From Pollenia angustigena (lineage: Eukaryota; Arthropoda; Insecta; Diptera; Polleniidae), in the NCBI GenBank assembly GCA_930367215.1, contig OV884059.1, positions 37,439,882 to 37,503,881 on the forward strand: a stretch of DNA of 64,000 bases, given 5' to 3'. The stretch's first letter is position 1, and every line of letters starts with the position of its first letter. Positions 23,644 to 34,700 of the stretch are shown in pieces. Position numbers and translations under genes: made by a program. The notes under the pieces were generated by a model, which saw nothing but the letters and a program-made list of their open reading frames with translations, was not told the DNA's origin and did not search any database.

Positions 23644-24799
23644 AAAGTAAAAAAAAAAATTTTTTTCTTGTTGTAAAACTGTCAGAAAACAGAGTTCCCC
23701 ATGCAAACTACATAAATTCTGTGTTGCCGTTGGAAGTTTCTTATATAAATTCTTTTTCTATACGTTTTGTGTTGTGGTGTTTAAGAAAAATGTTCTTTTA
23801 TCAGTTTTTTTCTTATAAGCATTTTTCTTATATGAAACCTTTTTTGTTAGAAAAATCGCAAAAAAGACATGGTGTTTATGAAAATGTTTCTTATAAGCGT
23901 TTTGTTCTTATGTGAGATGTTCTTATATCCGAATAATACTGTAATACGTATTCCATAATATGAATGGTTTTTTTTTGCACTTTTTAGTTCAAGAATTGTT
24001 ATGTTTGTTTTGTGTTATTTTTTATTTTACTAATAAACTTCAAATAATAAACAATTTATGCATTTTTATTTATTAAAATTACTTAATTTTTAAAAAAACT
24101 TTATTAATCGGTAAACCGATCAATAACAAAATTAACCGATTAAACCAGTCGCAAACTATCGAACATATCGATAGGAAAAATATCGATATTACTATTATTT
24201 AAAATACAGCTATGAAGACATGTTACAGCAGCTATACACACACAGTTTTTTGCCGCAAGTTTTTACTTTCTGTTATTAATTCGCGCAGAATTACAGCAAT
24301 GAATACAAACAACAAGAATGGCAGGTGTTATGGATTGCTTAGCTGTGCTTTTTTACTAATAACTTAAAGCCTTTATGCCGAAATTTTGATATGTTAACAT
24401 AGGGACTGAAATGTTAGATAGTTTTATGATGTTGTAAAAAAATCAAAACAAAATGCAATTGCGAGCATAGGATAAAACAATGAACGACCATTAGAAGAAA
24501 ACTCGGCTAGATTGATTACCTTTTGGGTTGAGAATCAATTAAATATCTTATAGTCCCTGTAACTTTGGTTCCTTCAGAAAAGTGCTTATCAGCATCACAA
24601 TTTTTAAAAACTGTCATCTAAAATACGTCTCTTACGTGCAATAAAGTAATAAAAATAACGAACTGCAGCCTGATAAAAAACTAGTCAAAGTTTTCCTACT
24701 AAAGTAAAAAAATTCAGTCGACAGTAATATCGATATATCGATAGTGTAATCTGAACTATTAATAAATATCGATAGTATCCCAGCACTATATACATATAT

Positions 24800-24910
24800 C
24801 TATATATAAATAGGCAAAACAGTTAAGAACACTTTCCTCCTCTGTATGCCAACCGATTTGAACAAAATACACCATTTGGTTTGTAGCCCCAAGTATTCTC
24901 TTTAAAATGA
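24800..24910 (+). repeat. Dispersed repeat, paired with 25,715-25,810
   Basis: A block of about 90 bp (AGTTAAGAACACTTTCCTCC, then TCTGTATG, CAACCGATTTGAACAAAATA) recurs at 25,747-25,803 and around it in the same orientation. Class unknown. Confidence 0.6.
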
Positions 24911-25194
24911 CATTAAAATCATCTTCGTGTGTCATGTAGTTTTCGAGATATTGATAGAAATAAGCTCAACACATTCGGCTAATTCTGCGAAATTATGACA
25001 TTTTGAATATGACATAACTTTTGAAAAAAAAAATTGTTAATTTTTTTTCGTTCATATATGTCCTTATAAGATAAAAGGAACCTTCTCACCAAATTTCATT
25101 AAAATCGGAAGGGGTCGTGTCCCACTCTTAGTCGTTTTGACATGGAATTACCCATTTGTATTCATAAAAAATATTTGTATTTTATATACACATA

Positions 25195-25440
25195 GTTCGG
25201 ATTTAAAAGATTAATCTTGAGCTTTCCCTATGTTGAGGTTGAGTGCTGTGACGTATTTGTGCGTTATAGAGATATTTTTTGTTCCTGTTTTAAAATACTC
25301 CTACCAAACTTATCTTGAGGTATCCCTATATTGAGGCTGAGTGCTGTGACATATTTGTGCGTTATAGAGCTTTCCCTTTGTCTCTTATCATATGTAATAA
25401 AAGATAGTGCTGTGACGTATTTGTACATTTTTGGTGAGTG
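25195..25440 (+). repeat. Short tandem array, unit about 120 bp
   Basis: The phrase GAGTGCTGTGACGTATTTGT near 25,240 recurs near 25,340 and, shortened, near 25,408. Flanking TCTTGAG and GCGTTATAGAG also repeat. The long minus frame across it is a by-product of the repeats. Confidence 0.55.
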
Positions 25441-25608
25441 TTTGTATTCAATGGTTTTGTATCTAGATGGTATCAAATGGTTTTGTATGCTCCTTTTTTA
25501 AGAAATAGTTGCATTTGATATACACATAGTGCCTAATTCGAATTTAAATGACTCCTACCGAACTAAGCGGTTTTTAATTTCCATTAATTGGTGCGAATTT
25601 GTGTTCAA

Positions 25609-25705
25609 ATGGCAGTCATGATCGAATAATTTTTAGATTCGAAAGCAGATTTATATCTAATTCTTTTAGTCGATACTGAACGAATCGAAATTACAGCACT
25701 GGAAA
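25609..25705 (+). repeat. Fragment of the MITE family found at 61,920-62,153
   Basis: ATGGCAGTCATGATCGAATA, then GATTCGAAAGCA, TCTAATTCTTTTAGTCGATA and CTGAACGAATCGAAATTA follow the same order as in the element inserted in the Polinton gene. Only one end is preserved. Confidence 0.7.
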
Positions 25706-26586
25706 AATAATAATCTTCTATATATAAATCGGCTAAGGCAAAAAAGTTAAGAACACTTTCCTCCTCTGTATGTCAACCGATTTGAACAAAATATACACCA
25801 TTTGAGAGGTATTTACTCAAAGAAGTGCACAATGTATATTTTGTTAAAATCTGTTCAATAATTTCAGAGTTATAAGCCTTCAAAATTGCTATGTACTAAC
25901 ACAGATGCAAAATAAATAAATAAAAATTTATTTTCAACTATCAAATAATAAAAAAATTAGGGTGATCGATTATTCGACTTTTCTATAATATAGAACTTAG
26001 AAACATAATATTAAAGCTGTAGGATCCTGAGTGAGTGATAACCTATAAGATAAAAAAATGCTGGTATTTTTTGTTCTTCATCTGGAACTTTTTGAATTTT
26101 TGTTAATATTCGACCTATAAACATATAATTATACATAAAACTGGGTGAATAAGAACATGTAAGGGGAGCTTTTTGGTACTTTTTCGTTCAACAACTGGTA
26201 CTTTGATTAATTTTCGGTAATATTAGACATAGAAACATATAATTAAACGTGCAACGTCCTGAGTGGATGACAATATATAAAGGAGACTTTGTAATACTTT
26301 TTTGTTTTTCAATTGGTATTTTTTATACTGAACTTACAAAATTAAATTAACTCACGTAGAAGATAAAATATGAACCGGAGGTTGGTCCCTCGCCAAATCA
26401 ATCCACTTTGAACGAAAAAATAAATGCAAAAAATAAATAAATTCATATATACTTAGATGAATTATGTTTCCTTCATATTTAAAAAAAAAAATTATGGTCG
26501 AATTTTGACAATTAGGCGAACTCTAGTACATATTAAAGGCCTAACTATAATATGCATGAACTTCCTTAAGCTACTTTCAATAATTG

Positions 26587-27143
26587 AAACACAGCCGCGA
26601 ATAACGTTGTAAGTGACAAAATCGTTATTTTTTCAGGAGAGCAAAAAAACATTTTTAAAAGGCAGGATTAGTTATTTTTTTAAGATTATCAAAATTAATG
26701 ATTATAAAAACTTGTATGCAAACTATCAAGAAATTTGAACCTTAAATTTAAAACTTTTTTAGTGGCAAAACGTTTCATATCCGCAATTGCGATGTCATTT
26801 AAAACGTTCTTCCACTACGCAAGCGGCTTTTAAAACGTTATTCCAATTTGCAAAACCAAAGGCTGACTCTTTGTATTGCATTTTGAAGAGGTTAAGGTGC
26901 ATAATTTTGGATGATATGCACCCTTATTGTGTTTGGCGTATTTAAAATACGCCTACGACTGTTTGGTAATAGATTAAAGAGAACGTGAACTCTTTTCCTT
27001 TAATCTATTACCAAACTGTCGTAGGCGTATTTTAAATACGCCAAACACAATAAGGGTGATAATGTTTAAATAATGTAAGAGAGTAATGTTAACGATAATT
27101 TGGAAAAGAAACAGATTTTGCAACGTTATTCGCGGCTGTGCTT
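26587..27143. repeat. TIR element with GCCGCGAATAACGTTG ends
   Basis: Left end ACACAGCCGCGAATAACGTT, right end AACGTTATTCGCGGCTGTGC. Internal AAAACGTT phrases recur. It hosts the hairpin at 26,919-27,058. Confidence 0.7.
26919..27058. repeat. Hairpin MITE, 140 bp
   Basis: Arms of about 60 bp with one mismatch (CACCCTTATTGTGTTTGGCG onward) around a loop of about 18 bp near 26,980-27,000. It may form a cruciform in DNA or a long hairpin in RNA. Confidence 0.75.
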
Positions 27144-27426
27144 CATTAACGAAAATCCTCTCAAATGCATTTAAGAAATAAAATCAAAAGATATCTAATT
27201 CTGTACGAATTGTGTGATCAGTTTCGCACTCTGCTTAAGCAAATGACAGTTTTATAAAACGTTACAAAAAGTGTCCCTTAGTTCAATTGAATTGAAAAAG
27301 GTGTGATTGCAGACCCATGTGTCTCACTTAATGAATGAAGTTATTAAAATTATTGAAAAAATATGGTTTGACACACATGATTTACATCTATTCGCACAAT
27401 GTTTAAGCCAACTTAAGTATGTACAT

Positions 27427-28412
27427 TAGGGTGGCAGCTAAATTTCAACTTTGGATTTTCAACATCTCCCGGGCGGAATATTGTGCCACATGGTCTAAAA
27501 CTGATGTGGAAAAAATTTCAGCCAAATCGGATAACTTTTACCCCTGCCCCTTTGAGGTCAAAGTTCAAATGATAAAAAAAAAATTTCCATACAAGCAAAA
27601 ATTTTTTTTTAAATTTTTTTTTTTTAATATTAGTAAGCTTTATAAGCTTATTAACAACAAAAAATTTCATTTCGATCGGACAAGATTTTCAGTTTCAAAA
27701 GGGCTTACTCTAAAAAAAAAAAAAAAATCGAAAAAAAAATTTTTGCTTGTATGGAAATTTTTTTTTTTTATCATTTGAACTTTGACCTCAAAGGGGCAGG
27801 GGTAAAAGTTATCCGATTTGGCTGAAATTTTTTCCACATCAGTTTTAGACCATGTGGCACAATATTCCGCCCGGGACATGTTGAAAATCCAAAGTTGAAA
27901 TTTAGCGGGCACCCTAGTAATCATGCTCTTAAATAGGGCCAAAAACTGAATTTTTCCAGTTTTTTACCTCAATTTAGAACAAAAATGCGATGTCGAAAAA
28001 ATTTTTTTAAAAAAAATTTAAAAAACCTGGTATTAAGAGCAACAAAAAATCTTTAATGTGTGCTTATCAAAACTAAAAAAAATTTTTTTTTGAAAAGCCT
28101 CAAATTTTTTTTTCAGAGTCACTTTTGAAACTGAAAATCTTGTCCGATCGAAATGAAATTTTTTGTTTATAATAAGCTTATAAAGCTTACTAATATTAAA
28201 AAAAAAAAAATCGAAAAAAAAAATTTTTGCTTGTATGGAAATTTTTTTTTTTTATCATTTGAACTTTGACCTCAAAGGGGCAGGGGTAAAAGTTATCCGA
28301 TTTGGCTGAAATTTTTTCCACATCAGTTTTAGACCATGTGGCACAATATTCCGCCCGGGAGACATCAATATTAATACAAAAAAATTGCTCCATACATTTA
28401 GCTGCCACCCTA
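27427..28412. mobile_element. hAT-type foldback element, 8-bp duplication ATGTACAT
   Basis: Starts TAGGGTGGCAGCTAAATTT and ends with the inverse. ATGTACAT lies directly outside both ends (27,419-27,426 and 28,413-28,420). A roughly 190-bp arm occurs three times: at the left end, inverted at about 27,716-27,915, and inverted at the right end. The three long similar frames across it (27,419-27,778, 27,667-27,942, 28,196-28,420) are repeat artefacts. It sits about 150 bp beyond the Socs16D stop codon. Confidence 0.8.
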
Positions 28413-28565
28413 ATGTACATTATGGTTAGGCCTTAAAGTTTGAGTTTTTAATCTTTAAAAATAGTGTAAGTATTAATAAAAAATTTTAAATTTTAATAAA
28501 GGTCTATGAAAATGGTTCTTAATAAACGTTTGTTGAAGTTTTTTGATTAGCGGGTAGTTCTATGG

Positions 28566-28719
28566 TTAGCGAATTGATATGCTTACCTGAGAATTGGAAC
28601 TATCACTTTCAACTTGTTCTGAATAACAATGCTTATAATTAAGATAGTCTAAAAGTCTTCTTGGTAATGGCAATGTTTGTATTAAGTCCTTTCTTACTAC
28701 GGCTTTTAATATAACAAAT
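28566..28719 (-). CDS. Socs16D: Socs16D-like exon 8 (SOCS box, stop)
   Basis: [19 protein letters not shown], then [16 protein letters not shown] and a short tail to TAA (28,566-28,568). LPLP is the Cullin 5-box signature. The tail runs some 20 residues past the usual SOCS-box end. Confidence 0.9.
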
Positions 28720-31700
28720 CTTTAAATAAAATAAATTTCAATTAAGTGTGCATTTGCATTTTTTCATTATATCAGTGTTAATACCTGCACATATGCTGTA
28801 AACTTTGCACATGTTTAAATCTAGATACGGGATTTGTCAACTGCACACGCATTGGTCCATGTTCCGGCCTTCGATGTAAAAAGAAAAGATATCTAAAATA
28901 AAAATTATAATTATATTGTTTTTGACTTGTGTATGTTCTCTTATATTTTTTACCTGCCACTGCGGGAGTGCTCTACAGCTTTTTCAATAAATTCGGTAAT
29001 TGTTTGCGATTTAAATTTAGCATACGACCCAAATGAAAACGTACCTTTAATAAAATAGAACATTTACACGTACACATTAAAAACAAAACAGAACATTCAA
29101 TTTTATTTTTAACTCATACCTTGGTCTTGTTCAATTCGAACATGACGAACACAGTTATTAAGTTTGAAACTAAGAGAAAATATGTAGTGATCATCGGAGC
29201 TATCACGCACTATAAAACTTCCATCTGGCTCATTAGACAAAACTTTCTCCGCTGCCTCACTTGATAGCGGACCCCAGTACCAGCCGTACTGTAAAAATGA
29301 TGTAAAAAATAAATTATTTTTTGCATTTAAATAAATAAATCCACAATGTACATGTTAAGGTTATTTTAGAGTTTCCACCTTTTATTCGTAACAGCAAAAA
29401 ATTTCTGCGATTACGATAAAAAACAAGTTAGAGTGCTATATTCGGCTGTGCCGAATCTTTGATACCCTCCACCGACAGTTCGAATGTTTAAGGAGTAATA
29501 TCTGTATGATGTAATTATAATCTTAAACTGTGACGATTTGTTATTAATTATGGTTTAAGGCAACCAAACTGTTTTCCGGTAGAAGGGTTTATATGGGGCC
29601 TAGAGTAAATTATGGACCGATCATCACGAAATTTCACAGCGTCATTTCTAGTCCTTTAAAACTGTGACGTACCAATTTCTGTTATGATAGCATTATTAAT
29701 TATGGTTTTAGGTGTACTGAACTGTTTTCCGGGAGTAGGGTTTCTATGGGGCCTAGGGTAAATTATGTACCGATCTTCACGAAATTTCACAGTATCATTT
29801 ATAGTCCTATAAAACTGTGACGGGCCAAAATTTGTTATGATTGCATTATTTTTTACGGTTTTAGGCGTACTAAACGGTTTTCCGGTAGTAGGGTTTATAT
29901 GGAGCCCAAGGTAAATTATGGACCGATCGTCACGAAATTTCACAGTGTTATTTCTTGCCCTAAAGAACTGTGACGTACCAAATTTTGTTACGCTAGCTTT
30001 ATTTTTTACGGTTTTAGGCGTACTAAACTGTTTTCCGGGAGTAGGGTTTATATAGGCCCAGGGTAAATTATGGACCGATCTTCACGAAATTACACAGTTT
30101 TATTTCTTGTCCTATAAAACTCTGATGTACCAAATTTTGTTATGATAGCATTATTTTTTACGGTTTTAGGCGTACTAAGTTGTTTTCCGGGAGTAAAGTA
30201 TATATGGGGCCTATGGTAAATTATGAACCGATCTTCACGAAATTTCAAAGATATATTTTTAGTTCTATAAAACTTTGATGTACCAAATGTTGTTATGATA
30301 GCATTATTTTTTACGTTTTTAGGCGTACTAAGTTGTTTTCCGGAAGTAGGTTTTATATGGGGCCTAGGGTAAATTATTGACGGATCTTCACGAAATTTCA
30401 CAGCGTGATTTCCAGTTGAATAAAACGAATTGTTGCGAAATCTTATATCATTCTGTGCATTTTTCCACCATTTATGTTAGTTTTTGTAACAAAATTATCA
30501 ATTTTTTTTAGGTGGTGGTTCCACATTTTGATTCATAGCTCAGATCCTATTGAACCGATTTTGCTGAATTTCAATCCCAAACTGCTTAGGATAACTACAA
30601 GCAATTTGACACCAAGTTTGTTGATTTCTTTTGAGTTTTTCGAAAGTGAGCGTGTTTTCAACAGACGGACAGACGGACAGACAGACATACATGGCTAAAT
30701 CTACTTAAAATTACTCAAGGACCCAGAATATATATACTTTATAGGGTCTGAGATGAATAGTAAAAAAGTTTCACACGGAATGACAAACTGAATATACCCT
30801 CTTCACAACTAATTGTGGTGGAGGGTATAAAAACTCAAAGCTTTTACATACAGTCTACAACTGACATGCCATCCTTAACATAAACACTAATATGATGTTA
30901 GTGTTAAGTATGGACTCATCATGTTAGAGGTTTTCTCATGTTATAACACGGTTGTTAATGTAACATCAAGTTATAACAGCAAATTATGTCAGTTGTAGAC
31001 GGGCAGTTATAATACCTTGTTTTTTGTTAGTCGAGTTAGAATGAATTTGACTTATTTCTTTTTTTCCTTTTAATCTAACAGTTGTTTTATTAAAAATTAA
31101 AATGCTATAAAATTGTTAACAAAGAGTCTGCAACTATAAGTTTAATCGAAATTCCCTGATTTTGGCCAACGGTTTTTAAGTTTAAAAATGCTCTGCTGAT
31201 CACTTGCCGAAATCCAGTTAAGATGTTATTGCTATGGGCACAGGTTTCTTAAGCTATGGTCACACATAAAAAATATTTGCTGCCCCACACGCAACCACTA
31301 TTTTTACTACAGATTTGTTTGGTTTTGCATAACGTTTACTTGATGAAACATCTTTTAACAATTTTTTTGTATAATACAAAAAACAGTACAAAAATTTGTT
31401 TTTAAAAGATTATTAAAAACAATATGTGTATTAGGGCTATAACCAAATTTTTGGCAGGGTACCACGCAGTGGCCAAGAATGTTTTAGTAATGAAAACACC
31501 TGTCTCCCGTCGTTTTGCAAAAAAAAACCTCACGCAGGGAAGCAAATTTTTAAAACCTTCCAAGAAATTTTTGACCGCGATGAATTGTAAACCGTAGAAA
31601 AATTTTTAAATCTAAAGCAGTGGATAATTCTAAAAATATAATTTAAGTGATATAATAGAAGTATAGAAAGAAATATATACAAATATCAGGTGCATATTTT

Positions 31701-34700
31701 TTTAAAATTTCCGTGAGTTAAAAGTGGTTTCTTCAAACTTCAACCCGATCCCTTCGTGAACATTTTTAACAATCCGAAAAAATTATCATGTTTTTTATTA
31801 ATAACTTTTAATGTTCTACACGACTATACTATGCCGTTTTTGACATTCGCAAAACGCAAAGTGTGAAAAAGTTATAGCCCTAATGTGTATTTTATTTTTA
31901 AAAAAAACTGAACAATAAGGTTAAATAATATATAAGATCAGTTCAACACAAATTAAAAAAAATTATCTTTTTAAATAAGCAATTTGTGATTTCCCTGTGA
32001 GGCAAATTAAGACAGTACAGTCTATCTTCTGTCATTGTTGATCTGAGCCATGTTTTTACTCGACGAAGGGTAGGAAATGAAAATTTGAAATATTTTTCTT
32101 AGATTTGGGTAGATATCTTCATCACAGTTTATTAAAGCATCTACAACGTTATCCGATAGATTTTCAGATATTTTCCATGTTTGTTGCCAATGCAGGCTCA
32201 AGTTTAGATGTTAGTAGGTGTTTATCTCTTTTATCAAATATAATCAGCTCATCAGCTAGTTGTGGTTTTAAAAGCTTTTTATCTGTATATGACTTGAATA
32301 CACTTTGAGGTTCATTTAGAATATCTATTGGGAAAGGTGTTTTGAGATCTTCTAAAATAAATTCAATAAGAGGAATGTAACCTACAACTCGGTAGTAATC
32401 TTCAACATTTTGGATGTTATTATTTCGTTCAAATCTTGTCTTTTCGATTGGAACCTCGATTTGAACGCAAATAACTTTAACTTTTTCAGCAATCGATTTA
32501 AATTGTTTTTCGGCTTTATTTCTTTTCTCTTTAAGGCACATGATTAAAGTTTTGATAAAGGCTTGATCGTTTTTGAAGATCTATATCGTGCTTTTGTAAA
32601 ATGATACTAAGCGGCTGTGTTACAATAAGTATCACACTTAATATGTATCCGCAAATATATTCAAAAATATTAAGTGAGTTTCTTAATATGTATAAAGGTA
32701 GAGATACTACCTTTTTACTCAGATATTTTTTCCAAAGCAAGTGTAAAATTGAGTCGCGACGGTCCACCCATCTTGTCTCGCATAATGTAGTAAGTTTGGC
32801 TTCCAAAAACTTTGCTAAAACTGCGTTTCGCTTGGAATGATAATATTTAAAAAAATTAGTCGTTTCTTTAACAAATGATACTACTTTTTGTATTAATGGC
32901 ACTTTTTGCTTTTAGAAATTGAGTTGGTTGATTTAGGGGAATATCAAGGCGTTTGTTTCGCATTTGTCGCGGCTTCCAGAAATTTTTAACAGCTCCATTT
33001 TCTGCTGACATCAGAGGACACCCATCTGTTCTAACTACTACACCATTTTTTAGATCAATACCAAAATTTGTCAAAGATTTAAGAACTATTGATGATAGTG
33101 CCTTCCATACATGTAAAATTCCAATTAGAATTAGCAATTGATGCAATTAGTTTATATTCTCTAATTCATCAAACAATTAGAATTTGTTCAACTAATTCCC
33201 ATTAGATAATTGAAATTTTTATTCCAATGGTAAAACTAATTGCAATTAGTTGCCATTAGCAAAAAAAAATTGGTTTACCTTTACAATTAGAAATCTAATT
33301 GACTTCTGATAATGAAATAAGATATTCAATTAGCTCGAATTAGAATCAATTATTTTGATATTTTCAAAAACAAAAAAAAAAAACTAAAATATTCATAATA
33401 TGAATTTCACACATATATGTATATATTACTTATGTACATATATTACATATCGACGCCTCCATTCTATAACATTCTAAGTCGAAAATGTAAGTTTTGAGTT
33501 ACGAGCTCTCAAAGTATATTTATGCCTATATTTATGTATATATTTATGTATATATTTATGCCTATAACTTTGGAACGGATCGGCCCATCTTAACCAAATT
33601 TTGACAGTATTTAAATTAGAGAACGTAGGATTCAAAAATTCAAGAACATTAAAAACGTTCTAAGTACACTTAGAACGTTATAGAATGGAGGCGTCGATAT
33701 ATGTACACATATTTAACGTACGTACTAACTGTTTAATAACTACAATGGCCGGTCCGTCCAGCGACCCCGCCTTGGACTATTAATAATGCCCGCAAAGGAA
33801 AATAGTCGCTCCACAGGGCCTGAAGCCGTAAGCGGTGTGTTGCAAAACAGTGATATTTCCTTTAATGTAGGATATTTGGACCATATATTGGAAGTTTTAC
33901 CAGCATCATTCAAATTTCAATTATCTAATGGGAATTAGTTGAACTAATTCTAATTTTTTGATGAATTAAAGAATTTCACAAAAGAAGGTTAATTAGCAAT
34001 CATAAGCATTATCTAATCATTACTTAACATCTTTAGTGCCTTCGCATCAATTGACACATCAACGTCATCAATATCCTTTGGAGCCTCTTCAAATGCGTTT
34101 ACAACAAAGCCAATAAATTCTTCCCTAAGAACTTTTTGTTGTATGTTGAAATATCTTAAAGATAAGGAAATCTGGCTTTTCCCCGACAAATCAGTGTTTT
34201 CGTCAAAAATTATCGAATAGAATTTTGATTCATATAACACATAAATATATACATAGATATTGCAAGTACTAAGGCTTTTTAATAATTCAACCGCACACAT
34301 TATCTAGTCAAGCGTTTACAGGCATGTGATGAAAATCGATCGATTTCAAAACGAACGTTTTTAAAAGGTGTGATGAATTTCGAGGGACTTTTAAATCCAA
34401 TTCTGAATTATAGTCTTAAATTTTCGTTTAGAGTTCACTTCAGTTAACGTATACAATATAAAATTAAAAAAATAAAGACTAAAAATAAAAGGAATATGTA
34501 TTTAAGATCTATTTTAAAAGATACTGAAAACGATATTTTCAGTTTCAAATCGTTTCGTTTTTAAAATCGGTTTCTATCACATACCTGTTAGTCTTTGGAT
34601 ATAGATGGCACCTGCTGGGATTGAATGTAGAATAAAAATTATTTCAATACGGTAAACTAGATGTTTCATTGGAAATATCTAATAAATAACTATTAGGATT

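Larger units (their letters stand above)
22081..23941. mobile_element. Tc1/mariner-like non-autonomous element
   Basis: Begins CAGTATTTATCGGATATAAG at 22,081 and ends with the inverse (CTTATATCCGAATAATACTG) at 23,941. TA dinucleotides flank both ends (22,079-22,080 and 23,942-23,943), as expected for Tc1/mariner. Subterminal TATAAGAAA motifs are repeated many times in both arms. No transposase frame. It hosts a SINE (22,421-22,650) and a MITE (23,362-23,643). Confidence 0.7.
23942..26585. other. Repeat-rich spacer
   Basis: No gene supported. Clusters of ATCGAT at 24,165-24,195 and 24,725-24,775 lie in inverted orientation and may be the ends of an old element. The separate repeats at 24,800, 25,200 and 25,609 are listed on their own. 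Confidence 0.4.
33155..33975. mobile_element. TIR element splitting the intronic hAT transposase
   Basis: A roughly 60-bp inverted repeat: CTAATTCATCAAACAATTAG onward (33,161-33,216), and its inverse at 33,912-33,970. It separates the two halves of the transposase relic. It contains its own hAT C-terminal fragment and a further MITE, so it is either a deleted autonomous element or a carrier of captured sequence. Confidence 0.7.
32164..34300 (-). pseudogene. hAT transposase relic (DUF4371/zinc-finger MYM-like type), in intron 4
   Basis: In minus-strand order: 34,300-34,013 ([20 protein letters not shown], a catalytic-Asp region), then after an 820-bp insertion 33,146-32,868 ([17 protein letters not shown]), 32,902-32,531 ([16 protein letters not shown]) and 32,541-32,164 (the helical C-terminal region). 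[11 protein letters not shown] and the ETRWVDR signature are typical of the DUF4371-bearing hAT transposases. Frameshifts separate the pieces and the N-terminal finger is absent. It lies in the same orientation as the host gene. It is a different subgroup from the 17.1-kb transposase. Confidence 0.75.

Noticed and set aside
27419..28420. Family of three similar coding frames with a Lys/Phe-rich end
   Set aside because: The frames are copies of the arms of one foldback element, in both orientations, with homopolymer runs.
29656..30401. Repetitive protein of 95 to 103 residues on the minus strand
   Set aside because: The repeats exist at DNA level with a 153-bp period; since 153 is divisible by three, the frame stays open by chance.
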